Source: Arthrobacter sp. 31Y (lineage in GTDB: Bacteria > Actinomycetota > Actinomycetes > Actinomycetales > Micrococcaceae). Taken from it: a DNA stretch of 64,000 nt. A program made the translations under genes and the position numbers. Position 1 is the stretch's first letter. The number at the start of each line of letters is the position of its first letter. The DNA lies in contig NZ_JAFW01000001.1 of assembly GCF_000526335.1 (NCBI RefSeq), forward strand, positions 1,674,001-1,738,000, in the 5' to 3' direction. Below the pieces are notes generated by a model, which was given only the letters and a program-made list of their open reading frames with translations, searched no databases and was not told the origin of the DNA. This document shows, piece after piece, positions 50,071 to 60,200 of the stretch.

Positions 50071-53000
50071 ATGCCGTCCCACACAGACGAAAACTGGGAA
50101 CTGGCCATTCAGACTCCTGCCATCACGGACCGCTCGCTCGCGGCCGGACTGGCTTATGCCATGGGCAGCCGCGTGAACGGGATTTCTTTTGACGCAGCCA
50201 CAGGCCTGCTGATGGGCAAGGTTCGCGGCACCGGTCCGCAGCCATATTCGACGTCGGCAAAACTGGTTCGCAAGCCCAGCGGCTGGAGCTGCACTGTGGG
50301 TATTTGCAGCTGCCCGGTCCGGAAGGACTGCAAACACGTGGCTGCGTTGCTCTTCACTGCCGAAGACCACCCCACCATCCGCGCCCAGCTCCTCTCCCAG
50401 GCCCCCGGCATTCAAACCTCAAGGGTTGGCTCTGGCCAGCAGGGCGGGTCGGCACGTCCTGCCTGGGAACAAGCCCTCAACAGGCTGATCGCCAAGCCCG
50501 GCACGGCGCCCAGTGCCGCGGGTATCCAGCTGGCGCTTCAGTTCGAGGTGGAGGAGCCGGCGGCCCACTTCTCCTACACAGGCCGACGCGATCCCATGCG
50601 CAGCGTCCGCCAACTCAAGGCCCGCCCGGTCATGATGGGCGCCAAAGGCAAGTGGATCCGCGGCGACGTCTCCTGGAACAACCTCAGCTATGTCAGCTTT
50701 CGGCGTGAGTTCAACGAGGTCCACGTCGAATGGCTTCAAACTTTCCTGGCTGCGCACGGTTCAAGCAACGGCCGGCAGCAACCCTCTGGCGCCATGTGGC
50801 TGAGCCTGAACGATTTCGCGGCCAAAAACCTCTGGACCCTCCTCGCCGAGGCCACCAAAGCCGGCATCCCGCTCATTCACTCCGCTGGTAGCGAGCCTGT
50901 CCGCGTCGAGACGCTACCCGCCGTCGTCGGACTCAGTTTGGCGCGGCTTGAAGCCGATCCGGACACCGCCGCGGGCACCGCAAAGCAAGAAGCGCCCGAC
51001 GGCGGCCTGCAGCTCGCGCCGTCAGTCACCGTGGGCGGGGAGCCCGTTGACCCCGGATCCGTGGGTTTCCTGGGCAAGCCGGCCAACGGAATCTTCTTCA
51101 CGCACTCCGGGGAAACCCTGCCGGGCGTGCCCCAGCAGAAGAACCTCATCACCCTTGCCCCCATGGAAGGTGGCATCAGTGATGAGTTGCTGGAGTTCGT
51201 CATGGATGGCGACACGCTTCAGATCCCGGCGGAGGACGAAAGCCGGTTCCTGACCTCGTTCTACCCGAAGCTGCGGCAGTCAACGCCCGTGCAGGCCGCG
51301 GATGAATCGGTGGAGCTGCCCACACTGGCCGTCCCCACGCTGTCCCTGCTGGCCAACTACGGCAATGATCACAAGGTCCGGCTGCACTGGGAGTGGCATT
51401 ACAAGTCCGGCACCCTGGTCACCGCACAGCCGTTGTGGCGGCACCCGGACGATCGGGGCTACCGGGACGACGTCGAAGAGGCGCGCATCCTGGAGTCAAT
51501 CGGACGTCCGTGGGACCTGGTGCCCGCGCTCGCCGAATCAGCGACGGGCGGCTGGGGTGCGCCCCGCATCGCTGCCTCCGCTGAGCTCAGTGGCCTGGAC
51601 ACGCTGGCGTTCACCGAAGAGGTGCTGCCCGCGCTCAAGGACCTCCCGGACGTAGTGGTTGAAACCTCCGGCGACATCGCCGATTACCGTGAGGCCGCCG
51701 AAGCACCCGTGGTGTCCATCTCCACGAAGGAAACAGCAAGCGGCGACTGGTTCGACCTCGGAATCGTGATCACCCTCGAAGGCGAACCCGTCTCCTTCGC
51801 CGCAGTCTTCTCCGCGCTCGCCGCCGGCATGAGCCGCATGCTGCTGCCCAGCGGCGCCTACTTCTCCTTGGACCTTCCCGAGCTTCACCAGCTCCGGGCG
51901 CTGATCGATGAGGCCCGGTCCCTGCAGGACAACCCGGACAACAAGGACGGCACGCTGCAGATCAGCCGCTTCCAGGCCGGGCTCTGGGATGAGCTGGCGC
52001 AACTGGGGATCGTGGACGAACAGGCCGCCGCGTGGCGCGAAGCCGTGGGTGGATTGCTCGACGACGGCGTGACCGGACTTCCCCTTCCGACGGGACTTAA
52101 CGCCGATCTTCGTCCGTATCAGCTTGAAGGTTTCAACTGGCTCAGCTTCCTGTACAAGCACAGCCTCGGCGGCGTGCTGGCTGACGACATGGGCCTTGGT
52201 AAGACCGTGCAGGCGATTGCGCTGATTTGCGCGGCGAAGGACTTGGCGGCATCCACTGCTGCAGCCGTTCAGGGTGACTCTTCCGAAGTGACGCCGCGGG
52301 CTCCGTTCCTGGTGGTCGCACCCACGAGCGTGGTGAGCAACTGGGCGGCTGAAGCGCAGCGGTTTGCCCCGGGCCTAGTGGTGCGGACCGTCGGAGAAAC
52401 CTTCGCCAAGAGCGGCCTGGCCCCGGCCGAAGCATTGGCGGGCGCCGACGTCGTGATTACCTCCTATGCCTTGTTCCGCATTGATTACGATGCCTACGCC
52501 TCCTTCCAATGGGCGGGGCTGATGCTCGATGAGGCGCAGTTCGTGAAGAATCACCAGTCCAAGGCGTACCAGTGCGCTCGCAAGCTGCCGGCCCGGTTCA
52601 AATTAGCCATCACGGGCACGCCGTTGGAGAACAACCTCATGGAGTTCTGGGCGCTGACCTCGATTGTGGCGCCGGGGCTGTTCCCCAGCCCCAAACGGTT
52701 CGCAGAGAACTACCAAAAGCCGGTGGAAAAGAACGGTGACTCGGCCCAGCTGGGCAAGCTCCGGCGTCGTGTGCGTCCGCTCATGATGCGCCGCACTAAA
52801 GAGCAAGTCATCAAGGACCTGCCGCCCAAGCAGGAGCAGATCCTTGAAGTGGTGCTGAACCCGCGGCACCAAAAGGTTTACCAGACTCACCTGCAGCGCG
52901 AACGGCAGAAGATCCTGGGCTTGATTGATGACGTGAACAAGAACCGGTTCACCATCTTCCAGTCGTTGACGTTGCTGCGGCAGCTGAGCCTGGATGCGTC

Positions 53001-53538
53001 GTTGGTGGATTCGTCCCTGTCCGGAGTGCGGTCGTCCAAGCTGGATGTGCTGTTCGAACAACTGGAAGACCTCATTTCAGAAGGACACCGGGCGCTCATT
53101 TTCAGCCAATTCACGGGGTTCCTGGGCAAGGTCCGTGAGCGTTTGGATGCCGAGGGCGTGGAGTATTGCTACCTGGACGGCAGCACTCGAAACCGTGGCG
53201 ATGTTGTCAGCGAGTTCAAGAACGGTGCCGCTCCGGTGTTCCTGATTTCGCTGAAGGCTGGCGGCTTCGGGCTCAACCTGACCGAGGCAGATTACGTGTT
53301 CCTGTTGGATCCTTGGTGGAACCCGGCATCCGAAGCCCAGGCCGTGGACCGCACCCACCGCATTGGGCAGGCCCGGAACGTGATGGTCTACCGACTGGTG
53401 GCGAAAGACACCATCGAAGAGAAGGTCATGGCGCTGAAGGCCAAGAAATCACAGCTGTTCGCGGACGTGATGGAAGGCGATGCCCTGGCCGGTGGCTCGT
53501 TGACGGCGGACGACCTGGCGGCGCTGTTCGCGGAGTAA
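50071..53538 (+). CDS. SWI2/SNF2 ATPase with N-terminal SWIM zinc finger
   Basis: An 1155-residue ATPase. The SWIM domain is near residues 73-95 (CTVGICSCPVRKDCKHVAAL; Cys-x-Cys...Cys-x-His). A long middle region, likely for substrate contact, runs to about 680. The SNF2 core follows: GGVLADDMGLGKTVQAIAL (motif I, near 705), LMLDEAQFVKN (II, near 817), ITGTPLENNLMEFW (III), DPWWNPASEAQAVDRTHRIGQ (V-VI, near 1085). Actinobacterial proteins like this resemble RapA/HepA-family remodelers that act on DNA or RNA polymerase. It is not in a recognisable defence island. The start at 50071 is the first good ATG. Confidence 0.93.
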   Translation: MPSHTDENWELAIQTPAITDRSLAAGLAYAMGSRVNGISFDAATGLLMGKVRGTGPQPYSTSAKLVRKPSGWSCTVGICSCPVRKDCKHVAALLFTAEDHPTIRAQLLSQAPGIQTSRVGSGQQGGSARPAWEQALNRLIAKPGTAPSAAGIQLALQFEVEEPAAHFSYTGRRDPMRSVRQLKARPVMMGAKGKWIRGDVSWNNLSYVSFRREFNEVHVEWLQTFLAAHGSSNGRQQPSGAMWLSLNDFAAKNLWTLLAEATKAGIPLIHSAGSEPVRVETLPAVVGLSLARLEADPDTAAGTAKQEAPDGGLQLAPSVTVGGEPVDPGSVGFLGKPANGIFFTHSGETLPGVPQQKNLITLAPMEGGISDELLEFVMDGDTLQIPAEDESRFLTSFYPKLRQSTPVQAADESVELPTLAVPTLSLLANYGNDHKVRLHWEWHYKSGTLVTAQPLWRHPDDRGYRDDVEEARILESIGRPWDLVPALAESATGGWGAPRIAASAELSGLDTLAFTEEVLPALKDLPDVVVETSGDIADYREAAEAPVVSISTKETASGDWFDLGIVITLEGEPVSFAAVFSALAAGMSRMLLPSGAYFSLDLPELHQLRALIDEARSLQDNPDNKDGTLQISRFQAGLWDELAQLGIVDEQAAAWREAVGGLLDDGVTGLPLPTGLNADLRPYQLEGFNWLSFLYKHSLGGVLADDMGLGKTVQAIALICAAKDLAASTAAAVQGDSSEVTPRAPFLVVAPTSVVSNWAAEAQRFAPGLVVRTVGETFAKSGLAPAEALAGADVVITSYALFRIDYDAYASFQWAGLMLDEAQFVKNHQSKAYQCARKLPARFKLAITGTPLENNLMEFWALTSIVAPGLFPSPKRFAENYQKPVEKNGDSAQLGKLRRRVRPLMMRRTKEQVIKDLPPKQEQILEVVLNPRHQKVYQTHLQRERQKILGLIDDVNKNRFTIFQSLTLLRQLSLDASLVDSSLSGVRSSKLDVLFEQLEDLISEGHRALIFSQFTGFLGKVRERLDAEGVEYCYLDGSTRNRGDVVSEFKNGAAPVFLISLKAGGFGLNLTEADYVFLLDPWWNPASEAQAVDRTHRIGQARNVMVYRLVAKDTIEEKVMALKAKKSQLFADVMEGDALAGGSLTADDLAALFAE

Positions 53539-53564
53539 TCTCCCCGAACAGCCCGGCCCTTTGC

Positions 53565-54305
53565 TTAGTCGGCTCGTGAGGAAGCTGTCTGAATGACCTT
53601 GGCCAGGTCCCGGGGGCGGCTCCACATGGGCCAATGTCCTGTGGGGAGGTCAATAACGTCAAGGTGCTCAAGAGTCGCGACTTCCACGAACATGGGATGG
53701 CCTGAGTTGGCCAACTCCAGCACCTGCGCGCCAGGGATCGAGCAGCACACCAGGGTGGTCCGGACCTTGCGGCGGGCATCATTCCGCAGCTCGACGGGCT
53801 GGCGAAGCACCGGACCGGGCTCCGGTACTGCGCGGGCCCGAAAACGCTCGAGGACCTCGGCGCTCAGGCCTTCGAGACTTGCCTGCTTTGCGAGGTCTTC
53901 AAGGGATGGCAGCGGAAGCTCGTCCACTTCTTCCGGGAGATCCGGGGCGAACACGCTTCCTGTGGACACAGGGCCGGAGTCCACCCACACCACCTGCTGA
54001 ACAAGCTCCGGGTGTCGGTCAAGGACCAGGCTGACAGGGGCATTGGCACCACTGTGCGCGACAATCATCGCAGGCTGTTCTTCGGAAGTGCCGAGTCGGG
54101 CAAGGGTGTCCAGGACCGCAGCCGCTTGATCGTCGAGGGTCTTGCTCGCCCGCTCAGGGTCATCCTTATCGAGTCCAGGGAGCGTCACGGCGACTGCACG
54201 GGAGTTATCGGTTTTCAGGTGTTCAAGGACTTCATCCCACGCCCAAGCGCCCAGCCAATGGCCGGCGATAAGGACGATGGGCTGACTGCTCGTAATAGTT
54301 GTCAT
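53565..54305 (-). CDS. Alpha/beta-hydrolase
   Basis: A 246-residue alpha/beta-hydrolase. IVLIAGHWLGAWAWDEVLEHL is the usual oxyanion-hole entry (GHWLG). IVAHSGANAPV carries the nucleophile Ser (GxSxx elbow in variant form HSGAN), and the His is likely in ELANSGHPMF near the C-terminus. The likely acid is a nearby Asp or Glu. Substrates are probably small esters. It is divergent from a WYL regulator and convergent with the SNF2 gene. Confidence 0.83.
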   Translation of the reverse strand: MTTITSSQPIVLIAGHWLGAWAWDEVLEHLKTDNSRAVAVTLPGLDKDDPERASKTLDDQAAAVLDTLARLGTSEEQPAMIVAHSGANAPVSLVLDRHPELVQQVVWVDSGPVSTGSVFAPDLPEEVDELPLPSLEDLAKQASLEGLSAEVLERFRARAVPEPGPVLRQPVELRNDARRKVRTTLVCCSIPGAQVLELANSGHPMFVEVATLEHLDVIDLPTGHWPMWSRPRDLAKVIQTASSRAD

Positions 54306-54373
54306 ATCACTACCTTCGTAGCCCCTGCAGGCAGGTGTATGTCACTATTTATGTCATGAATTTTATGGGGGCT

Positions 54374-54413
54374 GAACGGTGAAGCGGGCAGAACGGTGAA
54401 GCGGGCTGAACGG
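54374..54413. repeat. 17-bp tandem duplication over the regulator start
   Basis: GAACGGTGAAGCGGGCA and GAACGGTGAAGCGGGCT (54374-54390 and 54391-54407) are adjacent, with GAACGG of a third copy. Each unit contains a GTG AAG CGG start-like triplet series. The first reads into a TGA after six codons; the second is the real start. Confidence 0.85.
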
Positions 54414-55094
54414 CTCCTTGCCCTGTCAGAGATGCTGCGCCGTAACGGATCACGGGGGTCCTCCGCCGATCGGCTGGCCAGAGAGTTCGGCGTTTCCGTG
54501 CGAACAGTCAAAAGGGACCTCGCTGCACTTGAGAGCAGCGGTGCGCCCATATGGTCACGCCCAGGACCTGGCGGTGGCTATGGATTGGCCGCCAGCGCTT
54601 CCCTGCCGCCTGTCAGTCTGTCCCCAGCTCAGGCCGTTGCGCTCATGGCAGCCGTGTCCGCCGCACCCGATGCCCCTTATGCCGATCTGGCAGCAGCCGG
54701 GATCCGGAAGATCGTTGATGTCCTCGATCCAAGGACCCGGGCAAAAGCCGACGAATTGGCCGGCCGTGTCTGGGTCAATGCGCCTTCCTACTCCTCGCGG
54801 ACCATCAGATCGGCTCTTGAGGAGGCGATGTCTGAGCAGCGTGTAGTCCGCATCCGCTACACCTCCAAAGACGGGAACAGCACCATCCGCGACATCGAAC
54901 CCGTGCTGTTCGCCTCCACGAACGGCCAGTGGTACTTGGTTGGGTGGTGCCGGCTTCGCGACGCTATGCGATGGTTCATTGTGTCGCGCATCGAACGAGC
55001 CAGCGTAACCAAGATGGCTTGCGGTGGCCATACCATCCACGAGGTCGGTGAACCCCCGGAGAACGCCAGGCCCGTGCATGGTGGGGGCATGTGA
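54396..55094 (+). CDS. YafY/DeoR-type regulator with WYL domain
   Basis: A 232-residue transcription regulator. The HTH_11-type winged helix (ERLLALSEMLRRNGSRGSSA) contains FGVSVRTVKRDLAALESSG. The WYL-type domain (about residues 140-220) includes RVVRIRYTSKDGNSTIRDIEP and NGQWYLVGWCRLRDAMRWFIVSRIE. The WYL motif itself is WYLVGW. It starts at a GTG at 54396 inside a 17-bp duplication. It is divergent from an alpha/beta-hydrolase; direct TATGTCA repeats at 54338 and 54350 may be operator half-sites. It is a likely local regulator of that hydrolase. Confidence 0.9.
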   Translation: MKRAERLLALSEMLRRNGSRGSSADRLAREFGVSVRTVKRDLAALESSGAPIWSRPGPGGGYGLAASASLPPVSLSPAQAVALMAAVSAAPDAPYADLAAAGIRKIVDVLDPRTRAKADELAGRVWVNAPSYSSRTIRSALEEAMSEQRVVRIRYTSKDGNSTIRDIEPVLFASTNGQWYLVGWCRLRDAMRWFIVSRIERASVTKMACGGHTIHEVGEPPENARPVHGGGM

Positions 55095-55114
55095 TTGGCT
55101 CAAACAATGTACGG

Positions 55115-56287
55115 CTAGTCGTCCAGCCGCACGCCCCGCAATAGCAACATGGTTCCGCCCACGGCAACCGCGGATGCCAAGAACACCCCCGCCGCGCCGA
55201 GGCCCACTGCCACCACGCCAATTACACTGGGCAGGACCACCTGTCCCACCCTGTTTCCGGCCAACCGCAAGGCCAGCGCACGCCCGCGCTGGCCTTCGGG
55301 CGCTTGGGCCGAGAGCCAGGACATGGTCAGTGGCTGGCCTATCCCGAGGCCGAGCCCGAGGAATGCCATGACGATGAACAGCAACCACTCCGGCATGGGA
55401 ACCGCTGCCACGCCGAGGGCAACTGTGGAGATGGCCAGACTGAGGACCAGCAACTTCATCCGGCCCAGTTTGCGGGACATGCTGCCCAGACCCAGCCGGG
55501 AAACCATGGAAAACAAGGCGCGGACGGTCAGCATGAGGCCAACGGTTGCTGCGGTGAGGCCCCGCTCCGCGCCTAATGCCGGCAGGTACACGACGGTCAG
55601 GTCCACTACTGCAAGGACGGTGGCGCTGGTAGCCAGCGCACGGACCACGCCGGGGGTCCGGAGGAGGGCAACTGCACTGCCCTTCGGCCCGCCCTTGGCA
55701 GTGCGCCTCCTTTGGCTGACCTTTGAAGAAATCACGAAAGTGCTCAAGAACAGCACCAGGCTCATGGCTGTTGCCAGCAGGAAGATCGCCTGCGTATTCG
55801 GGCGGACAGAGGCACCGCCCACCACCGAAATAGCCAACGGTCCAAGAGCCTGGCCCAGCGATGCGGCGAAGGTCAGGTATCCGAAAGCAGAATCCAAGCG
55901 CGAGGACGCAGCGTTGTTCGCCACCACCGCCTGCTGCCCCACCACACAAGCGAGCTGACCCGCGCCTAGAAGCGCTGTTCCGGCCACGAGCGCCGGAACC
56001 GAGGTCCCCCAGAACAACAGAAAGGCGGAACAGCCCAGGACGACGGCGGCCCCGATCGCCATGAGCCGGCGCTCACCCAGGCGGTCCACCAGTCCGCCGA
56101 TGGGCAAGGCAAGCAGCAGGGGAAACACTGCGTAGCTCGCGGCAAGAAGACCCAATGCGAACCCGGGGACGTCCAATTCAAGTGCGCGGTATGTAGTGGC
56201 GGGCCGGACCAGGAACGTGACGGCCTGGATGAGCGCCGAGTGAACCAGGAGTGCGGTGGACGACCTCCGTCCGAGCTCGCCGATCAT
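55115..56287 (-). CDS. MFS transporter in the GntR operon
   Basis: A 390-residue transporter with about 12 helices. GGLVDRLGERRLMAIGAA is motif A and the C-terminal half has VGLMLTVRALFSMVSRLGLG. It is the shortest MFS in the window. Its start overlaps the stop of the GntR regulator (56284-56287), so the two form an operon controlled by the operator upstream of the regulator. Substrate unknown, perhaps a carboxylate or amino-acid derivative as for many FCD-GntR neighbours. Confidence 0.87.
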   Translation of the reverse strand: MIGELGRRSSTALLVHSALIQAVTFLVRPATTYRALELDVPGFALGLLAASYAVFPLLLALPIGGLVDRLGERRLMAIGAAVVLGCSAFLLFWGTSVPALVAGTALLGAGQLACVVGQQAVVANNAASSRLDSAFGYLTFAASLGQALGPLAISVVGGASVRPNTQAIFLLATAMSLVLFLSTFVISSKVSQRRRTAKGGPKGSAVALLRTPGVVRALATSATVLAVVDLTVVYLPALGAERGLTAATVGLMLTVRALFSMVSRLGLGSMSRKLGRMKLLVLSLAISTVALGVAAVPMPEWLLFIVMAFLGLGLGIGQPLTMSWLSAQAPEGQRGRALALRLAGNRVGQVVLPSVIGVVAVGLGAAGVFLASAVAVGGTMLLLRGVRLDD

Positions 56288-56949
56288 TGGACCACGAGGC
56301 CCGTGCTTGAGATAACGCGCAAGGTCTCATCACGTGCGCCGATCACATGATCGAAAGCCACCTTGGCTGCCTTCTCCGCATCCTTCGAAGCGATGGCATC
56401 GACCAGGAGCCGGTGATTGGCAAGGGCTTCATCGCGACGTTCGGGGGCGTTGTTGGTGAAGTATCGGTAGCGTTCCACCTGGCTGGCGATCTGCTCATGG
56501 AAGCGCTGGGCCCAGGAGTTTCCTGCAATCCTTGCGATAGCTGCGTGCAGAGCCACACCGTACTTCATGGCTTCATCCGCGAACTCCACCAGCGCTGCAT
56601 TGCGGGCAACAATCCCCCGAAGTTCTTCAAGGTCCGCCTCGGTGGCATTGGCACACGCTTCCCGGGCCATCAGCGATTCCAGTGCGGCACGGACGTCATA
56701 CAACTCTGAAATGGCTGTCTCGTCCAGCACCGGAACAATGACACCCCCGGTGGCTTGCTGCTCGAGCAGGCTCTCCGATATGAGCCGCCTGATGGCTTCC
56801 CGTAGCGGCGTTCGGCTGACCTGCAAGGCGGTGGCCATTGCGGGTTCGTAGATTCGCTCGCCAGGCTTCAGTTCCAGGCTGAGGATCTGGCGTTTCAGCT
56901 CGCCGTAGACAACGTGTGCCCCAGTGTTCCGTGGCTGTGGATCTGCCAT
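56284..56949 (-). CDS. GntR-family regulator, FCD type
   Basis: A 221-residue regulator. The winged HTH reads VVYGELKRQILSLELKPGERI with TALQVSRTPLREAIRRL; the FCD effector domain (about residues 85-210) has ELYDVRAALESLMAREACAN, VALHAAIARIAGNSW and a metal/ligand triad of Asp and His. The ATG at 56949 is correct because the frame further upstream has no HTH lead-in. A perfect 16-bp palindrome (TACTTGTATACAAGTA) lies 25 bases upstream. It probably represses itself and the MFS gene. Confidence 0.93.
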   Translation of the reverse strand: MADPQPRNTGAHVVYGELKRQILSLELKPGERIYEPAMATALQVSRTPLREAIRRLISESLLEQQATGGVIVPVLDETAISELYDVRAALESLMAREACANATEADLEELRGIVARNAALVEFADEAMKYGVALHAAIARIAGNSWAQRFHEQIASQVERYRYFTNNAPERRDEALANHRLLVDAIASKDAEKAAKVAFDHVIGARDETLRVISSTGLVVQ

Positions 56950-56973
56950 ACTGGGCCGCCTGTCAAAGAAGTG

Positions 56974-56989
56974 TACTTGTATACAAGTA
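56974..56989. promoter_or_regulatory. GntR operator
   Basis: TACTTGTATACAAGTA is a perfect 16-bp palindrome containing the TTGTATACAA core common to GntR-FCD operators. It is located 25 bases upstream of the GntR start codon. Confidence 0.8.
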
Positions 56990-57020
56990 TCCAACCACTG
57001 CCGATGCACCCGCAAGTAAG

Positions 57021-57085
57021 GCAACGCGGGGTCACTTATGGCCCCCTCAGGCGACCATAAGGGGCCACAAGTGACCCCGCGTTGC
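57021..57085. repeat. 65-bp palindrome in a divergent gap
   Basis: GCAACGCGGGGTCACTT (57021-57037) is exactly complementary to 57069-57085; an inner TGGCCCC/GGGGCCA continues the stem with one mismatch. The loop is 15 bases. It lies between divergent genes, so it cannot be an ordinary terminator for either. Confidence 0.85.
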
Positions 57086-57232
57086 TTGAGTGGAGGTGAC
57101 CACTTCTGACTGACCACGAACGAGCCTGTTCGAATGCCTTGTTGGCACGTCCAGAGCCTCATAGTCTCGCCTTGCCTGGCTTTCCCAAAGCCGGACAAGC
57201 ACCCACGACAACCCCGACGATGAGGTCCACCC

Positions 57233-60200
57233 ATGGCGTTTACCGCGCGAAGAATCAGAAGGCCAGTGGCCGTGCTGGCAGCAGCCGTCACTGCGGCAGC
57301 GAGCCTTGCACTCATGCCCGCAACAGCCCCGCAAGCACACGCAGACGACGCAACCGCCGTCACTATCACTCCCAACCCGGCCAGCCGCGGCGAAGCCTTC
57401 GAGGGGTGGGGAACCAGCCTGGTCTGGTTCGCGAACGCGACGGCGGGATACTCGCCCGAGCTGCGTGAGGAGCTGTACCAGAAGGTCTTCGGCAAGGATG
57501 GACTCAACCTCAACATCGCCCGCTACAACGTGGGTGGCGGCAATGCCTCGGACGTCGCCAACTATCTCAATGACGGCAGCGCTGTGGAGGGTTGGTGGAA
57601 GCCGGTGGCTGAAGCACAACCCGACCAGCCGGCGTCGAACCTTTACAACCCGGACGGAACCGTGGACAAAACGCAAGCCAATAAGCTCGCGTTCCTGAAC
57701 GAGTGGGACCCGGACGACCCCGCCTCCTACAACCCCGACGCCGATCAGAACCAGCGCTGGTGGGTGGAGCGACTCGCCGCCGACCAGCAGATCACCCACT
57801 GGGAAGCCTTCAGCAACTCCCCGCCGTGGTTCATGACCAAGAGCGGCTACGTCTCCGGCCAGGTGAACACCAACAAGGGCGAGAATCTGCTGCCTGAAGC
57901 GGAAGCGAAGTTCGCCGCTTACATGAGGAACGCCGTCGAGCTCCTCGAAAAGGGCAGCGGCATCACTGTGGACACAGTTGATCCGTTCAACGAGCCAAAC
58001 TCGGGCTACTGGGGTACGGACATCGACGCCGCCACGGGCAAACCACCAACCTCCTACACGCAGAAGCAGGAGGGCGCGCTGATCTATCCCGCCGCCCAGG
58101 ATCGCGTGACCAAATTGCTGGCCGCGGAACTCGAAAAGGGCAGCACGGACGCCGTCATCTCCGCGATGGACGAGACAGACCCCACCAAGTTCATGACCAA
58201 CTGGAACGGGTACAGCCAGGAGGCCAAAGACGCCGTTGCCCAGCTCAACGTCCACACCTACGGCACCAATGATCGCCGCCGGGTCCGCGACCTCGCCAAC
58301 TCCACGGACAAACCCCTGTGGATGAGCGAGGTTGGCGGCTTCTGGACCGGCAATCCGGCACTCGGCGACTCCACCAGCGGCTGGGACCGATCCAACATCA
58401 CCAATGGCCTGGGCATCGCGGGCCGCATGGTCAACGATCTCCGCGAGCTGGAGCCCGACGCCTGGGTGTTCTGGCAGCCTGTGGAGGACACGTACAAGCA
58501 GGAAAAGGCCGACAAAGGCTGGGGCTCTATTTACGTGGACTTCGACTGCAACTACGAGGGCCGCGAAGGCTTCTCCAACCGTCGCATCAATGACGGCGCA
58601 TCCCAGGAACAAGCGAAGTGCAAGGTCCTGACCAACCAGAAGTACAACACCACCCGCAACTTCACGCACTACATCCGGCCCGGCGACTTCCTCATCCAGA
58701 ACGACAACGCCAAGACCGCCAGCGCCCTCCGTGCCGACGGAAACGGCGCCACACTGGTCCACTTCAATGACACTCCGACGCCGGAAAAGGTCACCTTGGA
58801 CCTCAGCCGCTTTGGCGCAATCGCACCAGGCGCCAAGGTCACGCCCGTGGTTACCACCAAGTCGCCGCTGGATGACATTGAGAAGAACGCGCTTGTGAAG
58901 GGCACCCCGGTGGCCGTGGACACCGCGGCCAAGTCCGCCACGCTTGAGGTTCCTGCCGCATCTGTGGTGACGTTCGTCGTCGACGGCGTCAGTGGAGTTT
59001 CGGACGACGCCGCACCTGTGCAGGACGGTCACAGCTATCACCTCAGCGGTGAGGCGAGCGGCAAATACCTGACCGGGCGCGCAAACGGTACCGCCTCGAT
59101 CGAAGAACTGGGCGCCGATGCTGCTGGCGTGGCTCCGCAGATGTGGACGTTCAACGCTGTGAACGCTGACGACGAGTTTGCGAACGATCGCCGTTGGGTT
59201 CTGACCAACAAGGACGGCAAGGTTCTCACCGGCAACGGTGGAGTGCTTAACGGGAACCAGAGCGGTGCAGCCTCACTGGCTTCACTGACGTTCGACCAAG
59301 CCAAAGCGACTCCTTCTGCACAGTGGATAGTGACGACGGAGAACGGCAAACAGTGGTCCCTGGTTAACGCAGGTGCCGCGATTGCCCTTCAGGTTTCGGG
59401 CAACCAGACGGCGGCGGGAACGTCCGTGACCCTGGCATCCTCTACCGGAACCACAGCAACCGCTTCGGCCAGTCCGCACCAGGCATGGGCGTTCACGGAC
59501 ATTGCGGATCTGAAGCTCCTCGGGACCCAGCCCATTGAGCTGAGCACGCTCACTGGCGTGGCACCTGTCCTCCCTTCTACAGTGACTCCGCTGTACGCGG
59601 CGGGTCCGGGAAAGCCGCTGGCCGTTACCTGGTCCGCAGTTGACCCCTCTGCCTGGCAGACGGAGGGTAAGGTGACGCTCCACGGTTCGGGGGTTGACCC
59701 CTACGGGCAGGCCTTTGACGATGCCCTCCTGACTGTGACCGTCGGGCAGTTCGTAGCTACGGATCCGGACTCGGTAACAGTGGGAGTTGGTTCTACCGTG
59801 GCTGAGGTTCAGGCCGCTGCCCCTGCCTCCGTCCCCGGACAGATCGGCGACGGACCAGCCCGTAACCCCATCCCGGTGACTTGGGACTGGACTTCGTTTC
59901 CTGACGCCGCCCTGCAGTCCGTCGGTTCAGTGACCGTTCCGGGCAAGGCGGGCTCCCTTTCCGCAACCCTGACCGTAGTGGTGGTGGACCGGGTTCCGAG
60001 CAGCAACATTTGCAAGGACGACCCCACCACCGTCGCAACGGCCAGCTACACCGAGGGCTCCTACATCGCGAAGAACACCTGTGATGCCAACGCCTCCACC
60101 CGCTGGTCCAACTGGGTGAGCGGCGGCCGGGCCGGCGACAACCTGAGCTACGCTTTCAGCCGCGACTACACCGTCTCCTCCGTGACCGTGACATCTGCGG

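Noticed and set aside
57047..59041. 664-codon minus-strand frame opposite the galactanase gene
   Set aside because: Shadow frame: composition is Val/Gly/Arg-rich with no recognisable domain, and the plus-strand gene has clear motifs.
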